From NCBI GenBank assembly GCA_042091495.1, contig JBELHJ010000006.1, positions 1 through 64,000 on the forward strand: a stretch of 64,000 nt of DNA, written 5' to 3'. This document shows, piece by piece, positions 1 to 7,939 of the stretch (position 1 is the first letter of the stretch; every line of letters starts with the position of its first letter). Made by a program: the position numbers and the translations under genes. The DNA comes from JBELHJ01 sp042091495. GTDB taxonomy: Bacteria > Bacteroidota > Bacteroidia > Flavobacteriales > Flavobacteriaceae. Below the pieces are notes generated by a model. The model searched no databases. It saw only the letters and a list, made by a program, of their open reading frames with translations, and was not told the origin of the DNA.

Positions 1-31
1 TTTTTATTGAAAAAGAAAATCTATTATATGT

Positions 32-60
32 AAAGGCTTGGAGAATTCCAAGCCTTTTAT
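32..60 (+). terminator. Rho-independent terminator of a gene left of the window
   Basis: An 11-bp perfect stem (32-42 pairing with 47-57) around the loop GAAT is followed by a T-rich tail. The first 30 bases could be the last codons of an upstream gene (frame 1 has a TAA at 31-33), but this is too short to call a gene. Confidence 0.8.
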
Positions 61-79
61 TTTTGTTAAGTTTCACTGA

Positions 80-108
80 TTGTTGTAAACTTACATCTTA
101 AAATTTTG
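80..108 (+). promoter_or_regulatory. Probable promoter of the NhaC-type antiporter
   Basis: A TTG at 80-82 lies 18 nt before AAATTTTG (101-108). The latter differs from the Bacteroidota -7 consensus TAnnTTTG at one base. The predicted transcript would start about 10 nt before the ATG at 125. Confidence 0.4.
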
Positions 109-124
109 AACCTATATACTGCAT

Positions 125-1591
125 ATGGCAACAACACCAGCTTCAACTCCAACAGAAGAAAAGTCTAAATCTATCTCACTATTACACGCCCTAATTCCTA
201 TTATAGCTTTAGTAATAATGCTGTTCTACAATGTGTTTTTTGTATATGGTGATGATGCACTTAGCGGAAGTAATCAATTTATATTAATTCTTGGTGCAGC
301 AGTTGCTGCTATTGTTGGGTTTATAAATAAGATTTCCTATAATGCTATGATAGATGAAGTCTCTGAAAATGTAAAGTCAACCTCTGGTGCTATCTTAATT
401 TTATTGATGGTAGGTGCCCTTGCTGGTACATGGTTAATTAGTGGTATTATTCCAACTATGATTTATTACGGTTTGCAAATTTTAAACCCCACCATTTTTT
501 TATCGGCTTGTGTGATAATTTGTGCTATAATATCTATTGCTACTGGTAGTAGTTGGACTACTTCTGCTACTGTGGGTATAGCTTTAATTGGAATAGGAGA
601 AACACTAGGCATTCCTCTTGGTATGACTGCTGGAGCAGTTATATCTGGCGCTTATTTTGGTGATAAAATGTCTCCACTAAGTGATACAACTAATTTAGCA
701 CCGGCCATGGCTGGAAGTGATTTATTTAGCCATATTAGATACATGAGTTTAACAACGGTGCCTACAGTAATTGTTACATTAATAGTTTTTACAATTATAG
801 GATTGACCATAGATACTTCTGGCACTCCAGATATTAGTAATCAATTAAATGCCATTAACAATGCATTTAACATAAGTCCTTGGTTACTCATTGTCCCCGT
901 GCTTGTTATTGCTATGATCATAAAAAAAACACCACCTTTAATTGCTTTATTATTAGGAAGTTTATTGGGGGGAATAGCGGCTGTAATTGCCCAGCCTGAT
1001 TTATTGGTAACCATAGCCGGAGCTAATGAGCTTAATTTTCAAAGTGCATACAAAGGGGTAATGCAAGCAATAACTGTAGACACAAGTGTTGAAACCTCTA
1101 GTGCTGTACTTAATGATTTATTTACCTCTGGAGGGATGTACGGTATGCTAGGAACCATATGGCTTATTCTTTGCGCTATGGTATTTGGAGGTATTATGGA
1201 TGCTATTGGGGCCCTATCTAAGCTTAGTGCTGCACTACTTAGTATTGCAGAGAGTACTTTTGGATTATTTGCAAGTACTGTAGCCAGTTGTTTGGCCATA
1301 AATGTCACGGCATCTGACCAATACTTAGCTCTAGTTGTTCCTGGAAAAATGTTTAAAAAGGCTTATGAAGACAAAGGGCTTGCTCCTGTAAATTTAAGTA
1401 GAACTTTAGAAGATTCTGGAACAGTTACTTCTGTGTTAATTCCTTGGAATACCTGTGGTGCCTATCAATCTGGTGTATTAGGTGTTCCAGTAGCCGACTA
1501 TTTTTTCTATGCCATATTTAATTGGCTAAGTCCTTTTATGACCTTACTTTTTGCAGCCTTTTCCATAAAGATTAAAATGCTAAAAAAATAA
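125..1591 (+). CDS. nhaC: Na+/H+ antiporter, NhaC family
   Basis: Inner-membrane secondary transporter of 488 aa, within the usual NhaC range. It shows a short polar N-terminus, then about 10-12 hydrophobic segments. Conserved NhaC-type stretches include TGSSWTTSATVG near residue 137 and GAYFGDKMSPLSDTTNLAP near residue 175, with acidic and polar residues inside membrane segments as expected for ion binding. The family exchanges external H+ for internal Na+, and some relatives exchange malate and lactate, so the exact substrate is inferred. It sits alone between two terminators. The ATG at 125 is the first in frame and is followed by a plausible cytoplasmic N-terminus. Confidence 0.85.
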   Translation: MATTPASTPTEEKSKSISLLHALIPIIALVIMLFYNVFFVYGDDALSGSNQFILILGAAVAAIVGFINKISYNAMIDEVSENVKSTSGAILILLMVGALAGTWLISGIIPTMIYYGLQILNPTIFLSACVIICAIISIATGSSWTTSATVGIALIGIGETLGIPLGMTAGAVISGAYFGDKMSPLSDTTNLAPAMAGSDLFSHIRYMSLTTVPTVIVTLIVFTIIGLTIDTSGTPDISNQLNAINNAFNISPWLLIVPVLVIAMIIKKTPPLIALLLGSLLGGIAAVIAQPDLLVTIAGANELNFQSAYKGVMQAITVDTSVETSSAVLNDLFTSGGMYGMLGTIWLILCAMVFGGIMDAIGALSKLSAALLSIAESTFGLFASTVASCLAINVTASDQYLALVVPGKMFKKAYEDKGLAPVNLSRTLEDSGTVTSVLIPWNTCGAYQSGVLGVPVADYFFYAIFNWLSPFMTLLFAAFSIKIKMLKK

Positions 1592-1594
1592 AAT

Positions 1595-1624
1595 AAAAAA
1601 AGGATTCATTTTGAATCCTTTTTT
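1595..1624. terminator. Bidirectional terminator between nhaC and katG
   Basis: A 13-bp stem (1595-1607 pairing with 1612-1624) has an A-run on one side and a T-run on the other, so it can end transcription from both convergent genes. Confidence 0.8.
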
Positions 1625-1643
1625 TAGTGACATTAACTAGTTT

Positions 1644-3839
1644 TTAATCAAAACGATCTAAGTTCATTACTTTAACCCAAGCAGCCACAAAATCCTTGAT
1701 AAATTTGGCTTCTGCACCATCTGTTGCGTATACTTCAACAAGCGCTCTAAGTTGAGAATTAGAACCAAAAACTAAATCATTTCGGGTAGCAGACCATTTA
1801 AAGTCGCCAGTAGTTCTACAAGTTCCTTCGTAAATGGTTTTACTATCATCTGCAGGTTTCCAAGCCGTGCTCATATCAAGTAAATTCACAAAGAAATCAT
1901 TTGATAGTGTTTCTTTGTTATGTGTAAATACACCATGAGATGTACCGTTAGTATTTGTCCCTAGTACACGCATACCTCCTATTAATACTGTCATTTCTGG
2001 AGCCGTTAGAGTTAATAAATGTGATCGGTCTAGTAATAACTCTTCGGCATGACGATCATGGCCTTTACCTAAATAATTTCTAAAACCATCTGCTTTAGGT
2101 TCTAATACTGCAAACGAATCGACATCGGTTTGTGATGCATTAGCATCTGTTCGTCCTGGTGTAAAAGGAACGCTAATATTATGACCTCCAGCTTTGGCAG
2201 CAGCTTCTATAGCTGCAGCACCTGCAAGAACAATTAAATCTGCAAGTGATACTTGTTTTGAATTTGCACTGTTAAAACTAGACTGAATACTTGTGAGGAT
2301 GTCTATGACCTTAGATAATGATTGGGGTTCATTAACTTCCCAATATTTCTGTGGTGCTAATTGTATTCTGGCGCCATTGGCTCCTCCGCGTTTATCGGTA
2401 CCCCTGAATGTAGATGCTGATCCCCATGCAGCAGAAACCAATGCGCCTATTCCTAATCCAGAATTCATGATCTGAGATTTTAAATCAGAAATATCTGAAG
2501 CATCAATTAAATTATAATCTGCTGTTGGCACAGGATCTTGCCAAATTAATTCTTCTTTTGGAACTTCCGGACCTAAATAACGCGCTATAGGCCCCATGTC
2601 ACGGTGTGTTAACTTAAACCAAGCTCTTGCAAAGGCATCTGCAAAAGCATCAGGATTTTCGTGAAAGTGCTTAGATATTTTTGCATAAGCGGGTTCTTCT
2701 CTTAAGGCAATATCTGTGGTCGCCATCATGGGTGCGTGACGCCTTGAGGTGTCATGAGCATCTGGAACAGCTTCTGCAGCAGCACCGCCTTTAGGACGCC
2801 ACTGATTAGCACCAGCAGGACTTTTGGTAAGTTCCCACTCGTAACCAAATAAAGTATCAAAATAACTGTTATCCCAAGTTATCGGTGTTGGAGTCCATGC
2901 ACCCTCTAATCCACTTGTAATGGTATCAACTCCTTTACCAGATCCAAAACTATTTTTCCAACCAAAACCTTGTTCTTCTATTGCAGAACCTTCAGGCTCT
3001 GCACCTACCATAACGGTATCTCCAGCACCGTGTGCTTTACCAAAAGTATGACCTCCCGCAATTAGAGCTACTGTTTCCTCGTCATTCATGGCCATACGTC
3101 CAAAAGTTTCTCTAATATCTCGAGCAGAAGCAATTGGATCTGGCGTACCATTTGGGCCTTCAGGATTAACATAAATTAAACCCATTTGAACTGCCCCAAG
3201 CGGATTAGCCAACTCTCTATCTCCAGTGTAACGTTTGTCATCAAGCCACTCGGTTTCTGGACCCCAGCTTATATCGCCTTCAGGCTCCCAAATATCTTCT
3301 CTTCCTCCTCCAAAACCAAAGGTTTTGAAGCCCATAGATTCTAAGGCTACATTTCCTGTTAAAATCATGAGATCTGCCCATGAGATTTTATCACCATATT
3401 TTTGCTTAATAGGCCATAATAAACGTCTGGCTTTATCTAAATTACCATTATCTGGCCAACTATTTAAAGGAGCAAAACGAAGCGTTCCCGAAGAAGCACC
3501 ACCACGACCGTCACCAATTCTGTAAGTCCCTGCACTATGCCAAGCCATTCTTATGAAAAAAGGACCGTAATGCCCATAGTCTGCAGGCCACCAGTCTTGA
3601 GAATCTGTCATTAAATCATTAAGATCTTTTTTTAAAGCATGAAAATCTATAGTTTCAAAAGCTTTAGCGTAATCAAATGATGCTTCATACGGTCTCGTCT
3701 CAGCTGCATTTTGATGTAAAATTTTTAAATTTAATTGATTGGGCCACCATTTTGAATTAGAATGGGTGCCTGCTGCAGTATGTCTTAATTCTGCATTTGA
3801 AAACGGACACTTGCCTTGTCCATTAGAAATATGTTCCAT
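1644..3839 (-). CDS. katG: Catalase-peroxidase KatG
   Basis: Bifunctional haem enzyme that removes H2O2 by catalase and peroxidase chemistry. Both halves of the duplicated class I peroxidase fold are present. The distal pocket motif MAWHSAGTYR supplies the catalytic Arg, Trp and His region, and GGHTFGKAHG supplies the proximal His. The Trp-Tyr-Met crosslink typical of catalase-peroxidases can be assigned to the Trp of MAWHS, the Tyr of IYVNPEGPNG and the Met of RMAMNDEE. I chose the ATG at 3839 because the protein then starts MEHISNGQGKCPF, as KatG proteins do, giving 731 aa. Upstream in-frame starts at 3872 and 3890 add residues not typical of the family, though an AGGAG lies between them and the chosen start. 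It is divergent from the peroxiredoxin operon, which suggests shared peroxide control. Confidence 0.95.
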   Translation of the reverse strand: MEHISNGQGKCPFSNAELRHTAAGTHSNSKWWPNQLNLKILHQNAAETRPYEASFDYAKAFETIDFHALKKDLNDLMTDSQDWWPADYGHYGPFFIRMAWHSAGTYRIGDGRGGASSGTLRFAPLNSWPDNGNLDKARRLLWPIKQKYGDKISWADLMILTGNVALESMGFKTFGFGGGREDIWEPEGDISWGPETEWLDDKRYTGDRELANPLGAVQMGLIYVNPEGPNGTPDPIASARDIRETFGRMAMNDEETVALIAGGHTFGKAHGAGDTVMVGAEPEGSAIEEQGFGWKNSFGSGKGVDTITSGLEGAWTPTPITWDNSYFDTLFGYEWELTKSPAGANQWRPKGGAAAEAVPDAHDTSRRHAPMMATTDIALREEPAYAKISKHFHENPDAFADAFARAWFKLTHRDMGPIARYLGPEVPKEELIWQDPVPTADYNLIDASDISDLKSQIMNSGLGIGALVSAAWGSASTFRGTDKRGGANGARIQLAPQKYWEVNEPQSLSKVIDILTSIQSSFNSANSKQVSLADLIVLAGAAAIEAAAKAGGHNISVPFTPGRTDANASQTDVDSFAVLEPKADGFRNYLGKGHDRHAEELLLDRSHLLTLTAPEMTVLIGGMRVLGTNTNGTSHGVFTHNKETLSNDFFVNLLDMSTAWKPADDSKTIYEGTCRTTGDFKWSATRNDLVFGSNSQLRALVEVYATDGAEAKFIKDFVAAWVKVMNLDRFD

Positions 3840-3910
3840 ATGATTATTAATTAGTTCTCCTAATTTAAACATTAAAAAGATGTAATTCAATTAAGTTTTA
3901 TATAAAAAAT

Positions 3911-3924
3911 TTATAGTTGTATAA
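3911..3924. promoter_or_regulatory. Small dyad in the katG/peroxiredoxin intergenic region
   Basis: TTATA and TATAA form an inverted repeat around GTTG in the 281-nt gap between the two divergent peroxide-defence genes. It resembles half of a PerR-like box, but the spacing differs and such dyads are common in AT-rich DNA. On the peroxiredoxin side, GATATTTG at 4088-4095 is a one-mismatch -7 element. I see nothing else definite in the gap. Confidence 0.2.
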
Positions 3925-4120
3925 TCGTTTTAAATTCTTAATGAAAGTCATATCAATTTACCCTTAACAATACTTTAACTCTTGTATATTTTGCGCCTAA
4001 CCTCAGTTAAATAAAGTAATATAGAGACCTTCAATAGTTTCATAGTTATTAGTAATTTTTTTTCTTTTTTAAATCATTTGCATAATTGATATTTGCCCCA
4101 AAATTTAAAACCATAACATT

Positions 4121-4756
4121 ATGTCATTCGTAGGTAAAAAATTTCCTAATCTTTCTGTAAACGCTATGAACGAAATGGGAGACACATTTCAAATTAACGT
4201 TTTTGAGGAAGCTGTGAAAAACAACAAAAAAGTATTGTTATTCTGGTACCCAAAAGATTTTACTTTTGTTTGTCCAACAGAATTACACGCATTTCAGCAG
4301 TCTTTAGCTGAATTTGAAAAAAGAAACACTATTGTAATTGGTGCATCATGTGACACTGCAGAGGTACATTTTGCATGGTTAAATACGCCAAAAGATCAAG
4401 GTGGAATTGAAGGGGTTACATACAGCCTTCTTGCCGATTCAAACAGAAACTTATCATCTACATTAGGAATTCTTGATATTACTAATGAAGAATTCAATGA
4501 AGAAACTGGAGTTATTACTGTAGAAGGTGATAACGTAACATACAGAGCAACATATTTAATTGACGAAGAAGGAACTGTTGTTCATGAAGGTGTAAATTTC
4601 ATGCCAATTGGAAGAAATGTAAACGAATTCCTTAGAATTATTGATGCCTATACACACGTTCAAGAAAAAGGAGAAGTTTGTCCTGCTAATTGGGAAGAAG
4701 GTAAAGAAGCTATGAACGCTAATAGAGCTGGTGTACTAGAATACTTTGCAAATTAA
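4121..4756 (+). CDS. Typical 2-Cys peroxiredoxin (AhpC/Prx1 type)
   Basis: Thiol peroxidase of 211 aa that reduces H2O2 and organic hydroperoxides. The peroxidatic Cys is residue 51 in FVCPTELHAF, and the resolving Cys is residue 187 in GEVCPANW, so this is a typical 2-Cys enzyme. No AhpF reductase gene is nearby. The next gene is a thioredoxin starting 20 nt downstream, so the thioredoxin is the likely electron donor (inference). It faces away from katG across a 281-nt gap, consistent with joint induction by peroxide. A one-mismatch -7 box ends 25 nt before the ATG. Confidence 0.93.
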   Translation: MSFVGKKFPNLSVNAMNEMGDTFQINVFEEAVKNNKKVLLFWYPKDFTFVCPTELHAFQQSLAEFEKRNTIVIGASCDTAEVHFAWLNTPKDQGGIEGVTYSLLADSNRNLSSTLGILDITNEEFNEETGVITVEGDNVTYRATYLIDEEGTVVHEGVNFMPIGRNVNEFLRIIDAYTHVQEKGEVCPANWEEGKEAMNANRAGVLEYFAN

Positions 4757-4775
4757 TTTTTAATCCTCCAGATTT

Positions 4776-5087
4776 ATGCAAGATTTAACTCAAGATAACC
4801 TTTCTGAAATCGTTGAAAACAATTCCAAAGTTGTAGTACAATACTCTGCCGGTTGGTGCGGTAATTGTAGAATAATGAAACCTAAATTTAAAAGGTTTTC
4901 AACTGAATTTGATGATGCAATTTTCGTAATGGTTGATGCTGAAAAATATCCTGAATCTAGAAAACTTGCAACTGTTGATAATTTGCCAACATTTGCCACT
5001 TTCAAGGATGGCAAACTGGTGAATCAAATACAAACTAATAAAGCAGACGTTTTAAAACTGTTTATAGATGAAACTACCAATAATTAA
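4776..5087 (+). CDS. Thioredoxin family protein, WCGNC active site
   Basis: A 103-aa cytoplasmic thioredoxin-fold protein without a signal peptide. The redox motif is WCGNC (Cys28, Cys31), replacing the classical WCGPC, and the cis-Pro loop is visible as NLPTFATF. It lies 20 nt after the peroxiredoxin gene and its 3' end overlaps the next gene by 20 nt, which points to translational coupling. It probably reduces the peroxiredoxin disulfide; that is inferred from context. The Pro-to-Asn change should shift the redox potential relative to ordinary thioredoxin. Confidence 0.9.
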   Translation: MQDLTQDNLSEIVENNSKVVVQYSAGWCGNCRIMKPKFKRFSTEFDDAIFVMVDAEKYPESRKLATVDNLPTFATFKDGKLVNQIQTNKADVLKLFIDETTNN

Positions 5088-5322
5088 ACACCTCACAGAA
5101 TTTATAGAGAATAATGATGAGGATTTTGTAATTGAAACCATCGAAACTTTGGAATCTATTACTGAGGTATCTTCCATTAAAGATGAAGAACTGGATGTTA
5201 TTGGCGAACTAATCTCTAACATGTATGGCGCATTAGAAGTTACTAAATCTATTAAAGAAGGTACTTCTAAAAAAGAAGCATTAAATAATTTTATGCAGCG
5301 TGTTATTGGTGCTATTGATTAA
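5068..5322 (+). CDS. Small acidic protein of the peroxiredoxin-thioredoxin operon (DUF6952-like)
   Basis: An 84-aa, strongly acidic, apparently helical protein with no cysteine, no signal peptide and no membrane segment. Its ATG lies inside the thioredoxin gene (20-nt overlap in another frame), and the operon ends at the terminator 21 nt downstream. I recall it as the family DUF6952, seen beside peroxiredoxin and thioredoxin genes in flavobacteria, but this could not be checked here. The function is unknown. Its conserved position suggests a partner or regulator of the peroxiredoxin-thioredoxin pair. Confidence 0.8.
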   Translation: MKLPIIKHLTEFIENNDEDFVIETIETLESITEVSSIKDEELDVIGELISNMYGALEVTKSIKEGTSKKEALNNFMQRVIGAID

Positions 5323-5342
5323 GAAAAAATGCATAATAAATT

Positions 5343-5378
5343 AAAACTCCAAAACACATGTTTTGGAGTTTTTTTTGA
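5343..5378 (+). terminator. Terminator of the peroxiredoxin operon
   Basis: A long stem (5343-5356 pairing with 5359-5372, a few bases forming the loop in practice) is followed by a T-run. Confidence 0.85.
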
Positions 5379-5466
5379 CTAAAAAACTGTGATTTTAAAC
5401 ATTAAACAAAATATAAAAATTACATAAAAGTCACCGTATCAACTGGTTATAAGTTAAATTTATAAT

Positions 5467-6168
5467 ATGATATTAATTAAAGAACTCAATCAGTATAGAT
5501 CTAAAGATTATCAGTCTGCTATTAATTGCTTAATAACAGAAGCTTATGACAAAGTAAATGCAAGGATGGATACTACGCTTTTAGATTTACTCTCCTCAAG
5601 TTCAGGTATTAATTCTAAAACATATGACATAAAATCTCTTGATCCTAAAAGAATTTATGATTTAAATACCATTAAATCTTTGTGTATTGATTATAGATTA
5701 CGTTTCCTATCATCTAGCTTATACAAAGCAGATTTCCCAGAACAAGTTTTAGCTGAGATTAATTTCATTAAAGATCAAACCAAAATAAAATTTGATGACT
5801 TTTTTATGATAGCTCCTGCAGAGGTTTTTAGCCTAAAAAATTATGATGACCCTTTATTGTTTGCAAATCTTGGCAATGGCTATTATTACTATATAACGCA
5901 ATGGGGTAACGACTTATCAGATTATAGAAAGTTAAAATATTGGCCTGTTAGAAATTTTGAAAACTTGGTTTTAACTTTATTTGTTTTATCTGCACTATTA
6001 ACCTTAGTTTATCAGTTTTCTTTTGGTAACTTGACAGACTATGGAAAAACATTTATAATGATTCTTTTTACATTTAAGTCATTAATAGCAATCACAGGCT
6101 ACATAATAATTTCAAGAGGATTCAATTTGAGTACCTCTTCATGGAACAGCAAATACTTCAACCATTAA
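5467..6168 (+). CDS. Unknown protein with two C-terminal membrane segments
   Basis: A 233-aa protein that I do not recognise. Residues 1-160 are soluble, with a conserved-looking stretch LLFANLGNGYYYYITQWG near residues 130-147. Two hydrophobic segments follow, at about 164-184 and 194-216, then a short tail. There is no signal peptide, so the soluble part is probably cytoplasmic, anchored by a C-terminal hairpin. It is monocistronic and converges on the ABC-F gene with 13 nt between the stops. The ATG at 5467 follows a 144-nt gap that also contains the upstream terminator. Confidence 0.75.
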   Translation: MILIKELNQYRSKDYQSAINCLITEAYDKVNARMDTTLLDLLSSSSGINSKTYDIKSLDPKRIYDLNTIKSLCIDYRLRFLSSSLYKADFPEQVLAEINFIKDQTKIKFDDFFMIAPAEVFSLKNYDDPLLFANLGNGYYYYITQWGNDLSDYRKLKYWPVRNFENLVLTLFVLSALLTLVYQFSFGNLTDYGKTFIMILFTFKSLIAITGYIIISRGFNLSTSSWNSKYFNH

Positions 6169-6181
6169 TTTTGAGCTCTTT

Positions 6182-7798
6182 CTAAGAATACATTTTAGCC
6201 CTTAACTCTTTGATCTTTTTATCGGACATGTATTCATCAAAAGCCATGTAACGATCTATAGCACCATTTGGTGTAAGTTCAATAATACGGTTACCAACGG
6301 TCTGAGCAAATTCATGATCATGAGTAGTAAACAATACGGTTCCTTTAAAGTTCTTTAAAGAATTATTGAAAGCAGTGATACTTTCCAAATCTAAATGGTT
6401 CGTGGGCTCATCTAGCATTAATACATTAGCGCGTAACATCATCATTCTACTTAACATACATCTTACTTTCTCCCCTCCTGATAATACATTTGCAGTTTTT
6501 AAAGCTTCCTCTCCACTAAAAATCATTTTACCTAAAAACCCTCTGATGTATACTTCTTCACGCTCCTCTTCTGTCATTGCGTACTGTCTCAACCAATCAA
6601 CTAATGTTAATTTTTCTTGAAAATACTCACTATTATCTAAAGGAAGATAAGATTGAGATGTGGTAACACCCCATGCATATTTTCCAGACTCAGCGGTTTC
6701 TTTGTCATTAATAATTTGATAAAAAGCAGAAGTCGCTCTTGAGTCTTTTGAATAAACAACGACTTTATCGCCTTTAGCTAAATTAATATCTACATCTTTA
6801 AATAATACGTCACCTTCCAAAGTTGCAGATAAACCTTCAATATTAAGAATCTGATCACCAGCTTCACGTTCCCTTTCAAAAATAATTGCAGGATAACGTC
6901 TACTAGATGGCCTAATTTCCTCAATATTCAATTTATCAATCATTTTCTTTCTACTAGTAGCCTGCTTACTTTTAGCAACATTCGCACTAAAACGAGCAAT
7001 GAACTCCTGTAATTCTTTTTTCTTTTCTTCTGCTTTTTTGTTTTGCTGAGCACGTTGTTTGGCAGCTAACTGTGAAGATTCATACCAAAAGGTATAATTA
7101 CCAGAATAGTGATTAATTTTACCAAAATCAATATCAGATATGTGGGTACAAACAGCATCTAAAAAGTGACGGTCGTGAGAAACCACAATCACACAATTAT
7201 TATAATTGGCTAAGAAATTTTCTAACCAAGAAATGGTTTCATAATCCAAATCGTTGGTAGGCTCATCCATGATTAACACGTCAGGTTCACCAAATAAGGC
7301 CTGAGCTAATAGAACACGTACCTTTTGTTTGCCATCTAAATCGCTCATCTGCATGTAATGCAATTCCTCTTTGATACCTAAATTTGATAACATCGATGCT
7401 GCATCGCTATCGGCATTCCACCCGTTCATTTCTTCAAATTGTACCTGAAGCTCTCCAATTTTTTCAGCATTTTCGTCTGAATAATCAGCGTACAATGCAT
7501 CTATTTTTACTTTAATTTCAAACAAGGGTTTGTTACCCATTATAACCGTTTCAAGTGCTGTATTTTGATCGTATAAATTATGATTTTGTTCCAGAACAGA
7601 CATGCGTTTACCTGTCTCCAAGTGAACATGTCCTGAGGTTGCTTCCATTTTACCTGAAAGTATTTTGAGAAACGTTGACTTTCCAGCCCCGTTAGCACCA
7701 ATAATTCCATAACAATTTCCTTGATTAAAAGCGGTATTTACTTCATCGAATAATACTCGCTTCCCAAATTGAACAGAAAGATTTGAAACTGATAACAT
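6182..7798 (-). CDS. ABC-F family ATPase, YbiT type
   Basis: A 538-aa cytoplasmic ABC-F protein with two nucleotide-binding domains and no membrane segments. The first domain has Walker A GANGAGKST and Walker B IMDEPTND. A charged linker rich in Lys, Gln and Glu follows (about residues 240-290). The second domain has the signature LSGGEKV and Walker B MLDEPTNHLD. The first domain's signature is degraded (DLDGKQKV), which is also typical of E. coli YbiT, as is the start MLSVSNLSVQFG. ABC-F proteins act at the ribosomal E site to relieve stalled states or modulate antibiotic sensitivity; the specific role here is not evident. A perfect -7 box lies 23 nt upstream of the ATG. Confidence 0.92.
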   Translation of the reverse strand: MLSVSNLSVQFGKRVLFDEVNTAFNQGNCYGIIGANGAGKSTFLKILSGKMEATSGHVHLETGKRMSVLEQNHNLYDQNTALETVIMGNKPLFEIKVKIDALYADYSDENAEKIGELQVQFEEMNGWNADSDAASMLSNLGIKEELHYMQMSDLDGKQKVRVLLAQALFGEPDVLIMDEPTNDLDYETISWLENFLANYNNCVIVVSHDRHFLDAVCTHISDIDFGKINHYSGNYTFWYESSQLAAKQRAQQNKKAEEKKKELQEFIARFSANVAKSKQATSRKKMIDKLNIEEIRPSSRRYPAIIFEREREAGDQILNIEGLSATLEGDVLFKDVDINLAKGDKVVVYSKDSRATSAFYQIINDKETAESGKYAWGVTTSQSYLPLDNSEYFQEKLTLVDWLRQYAMTEEEREEVYIRGFLGKMIFSGEEALKTANVLSGGEKVRCMLSRMMMLRANVLMLDEPTNHLDLESITAFNNSLKNFKGTVLFTTHDHEFAQTVGNRIIELTPNGAIDRYMAFDEYMSDKKIKELRAKMYS

Positions 7799-7820
7799 AT
7801 CCTAGCTTTAAAATTTTGTG

Positions 7821-7828
7821 CAAAAGTA
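7821..7828 (-). promoter_or_regulatory. -7 promoter element of the ABC-F gene
   Basis: On the minus strand this reads TACTTTTG, a perfect TAnnTTTG match. No clear -33 TTG is present at the usual distance. Confidence 0.45.
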
Positions 7829-7912
7829 GATAATTCAAGTAAAACCATAAAATAATTGACAACTATAGTAAGTTTTAACAACGCCTTAACAACAGAATTA
7901 ATATTCAAAATC

Positions 7913-7920
7913 TAATTTTG
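7913..7920 (+). promoter_or_regulatory. -7 promoter element of the TlpA-like lipoprotein gene
   Basis: TAATTTTG is a perfect TAnnTTTG match ending 19 nt before the ATG. No -33 TTG was found. Confidence 0.4.
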
Positions 7921-7939
7921 TTTAGTTATCCAATAATTT

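Noticed and set aside
3235..3525. 96-aa plus-strand ORF inside katG
   Set aside because: It lies wholly within a clear katG coding frame and has low-complexity, shadow-like composition.
3911..3924. PerR box between katG and the peroxiredoxin gene
   Set aside because: The arms are only five bases with the wrong spacing for TTATAAT-N-ATTATAA; listed as a weak dyad only.
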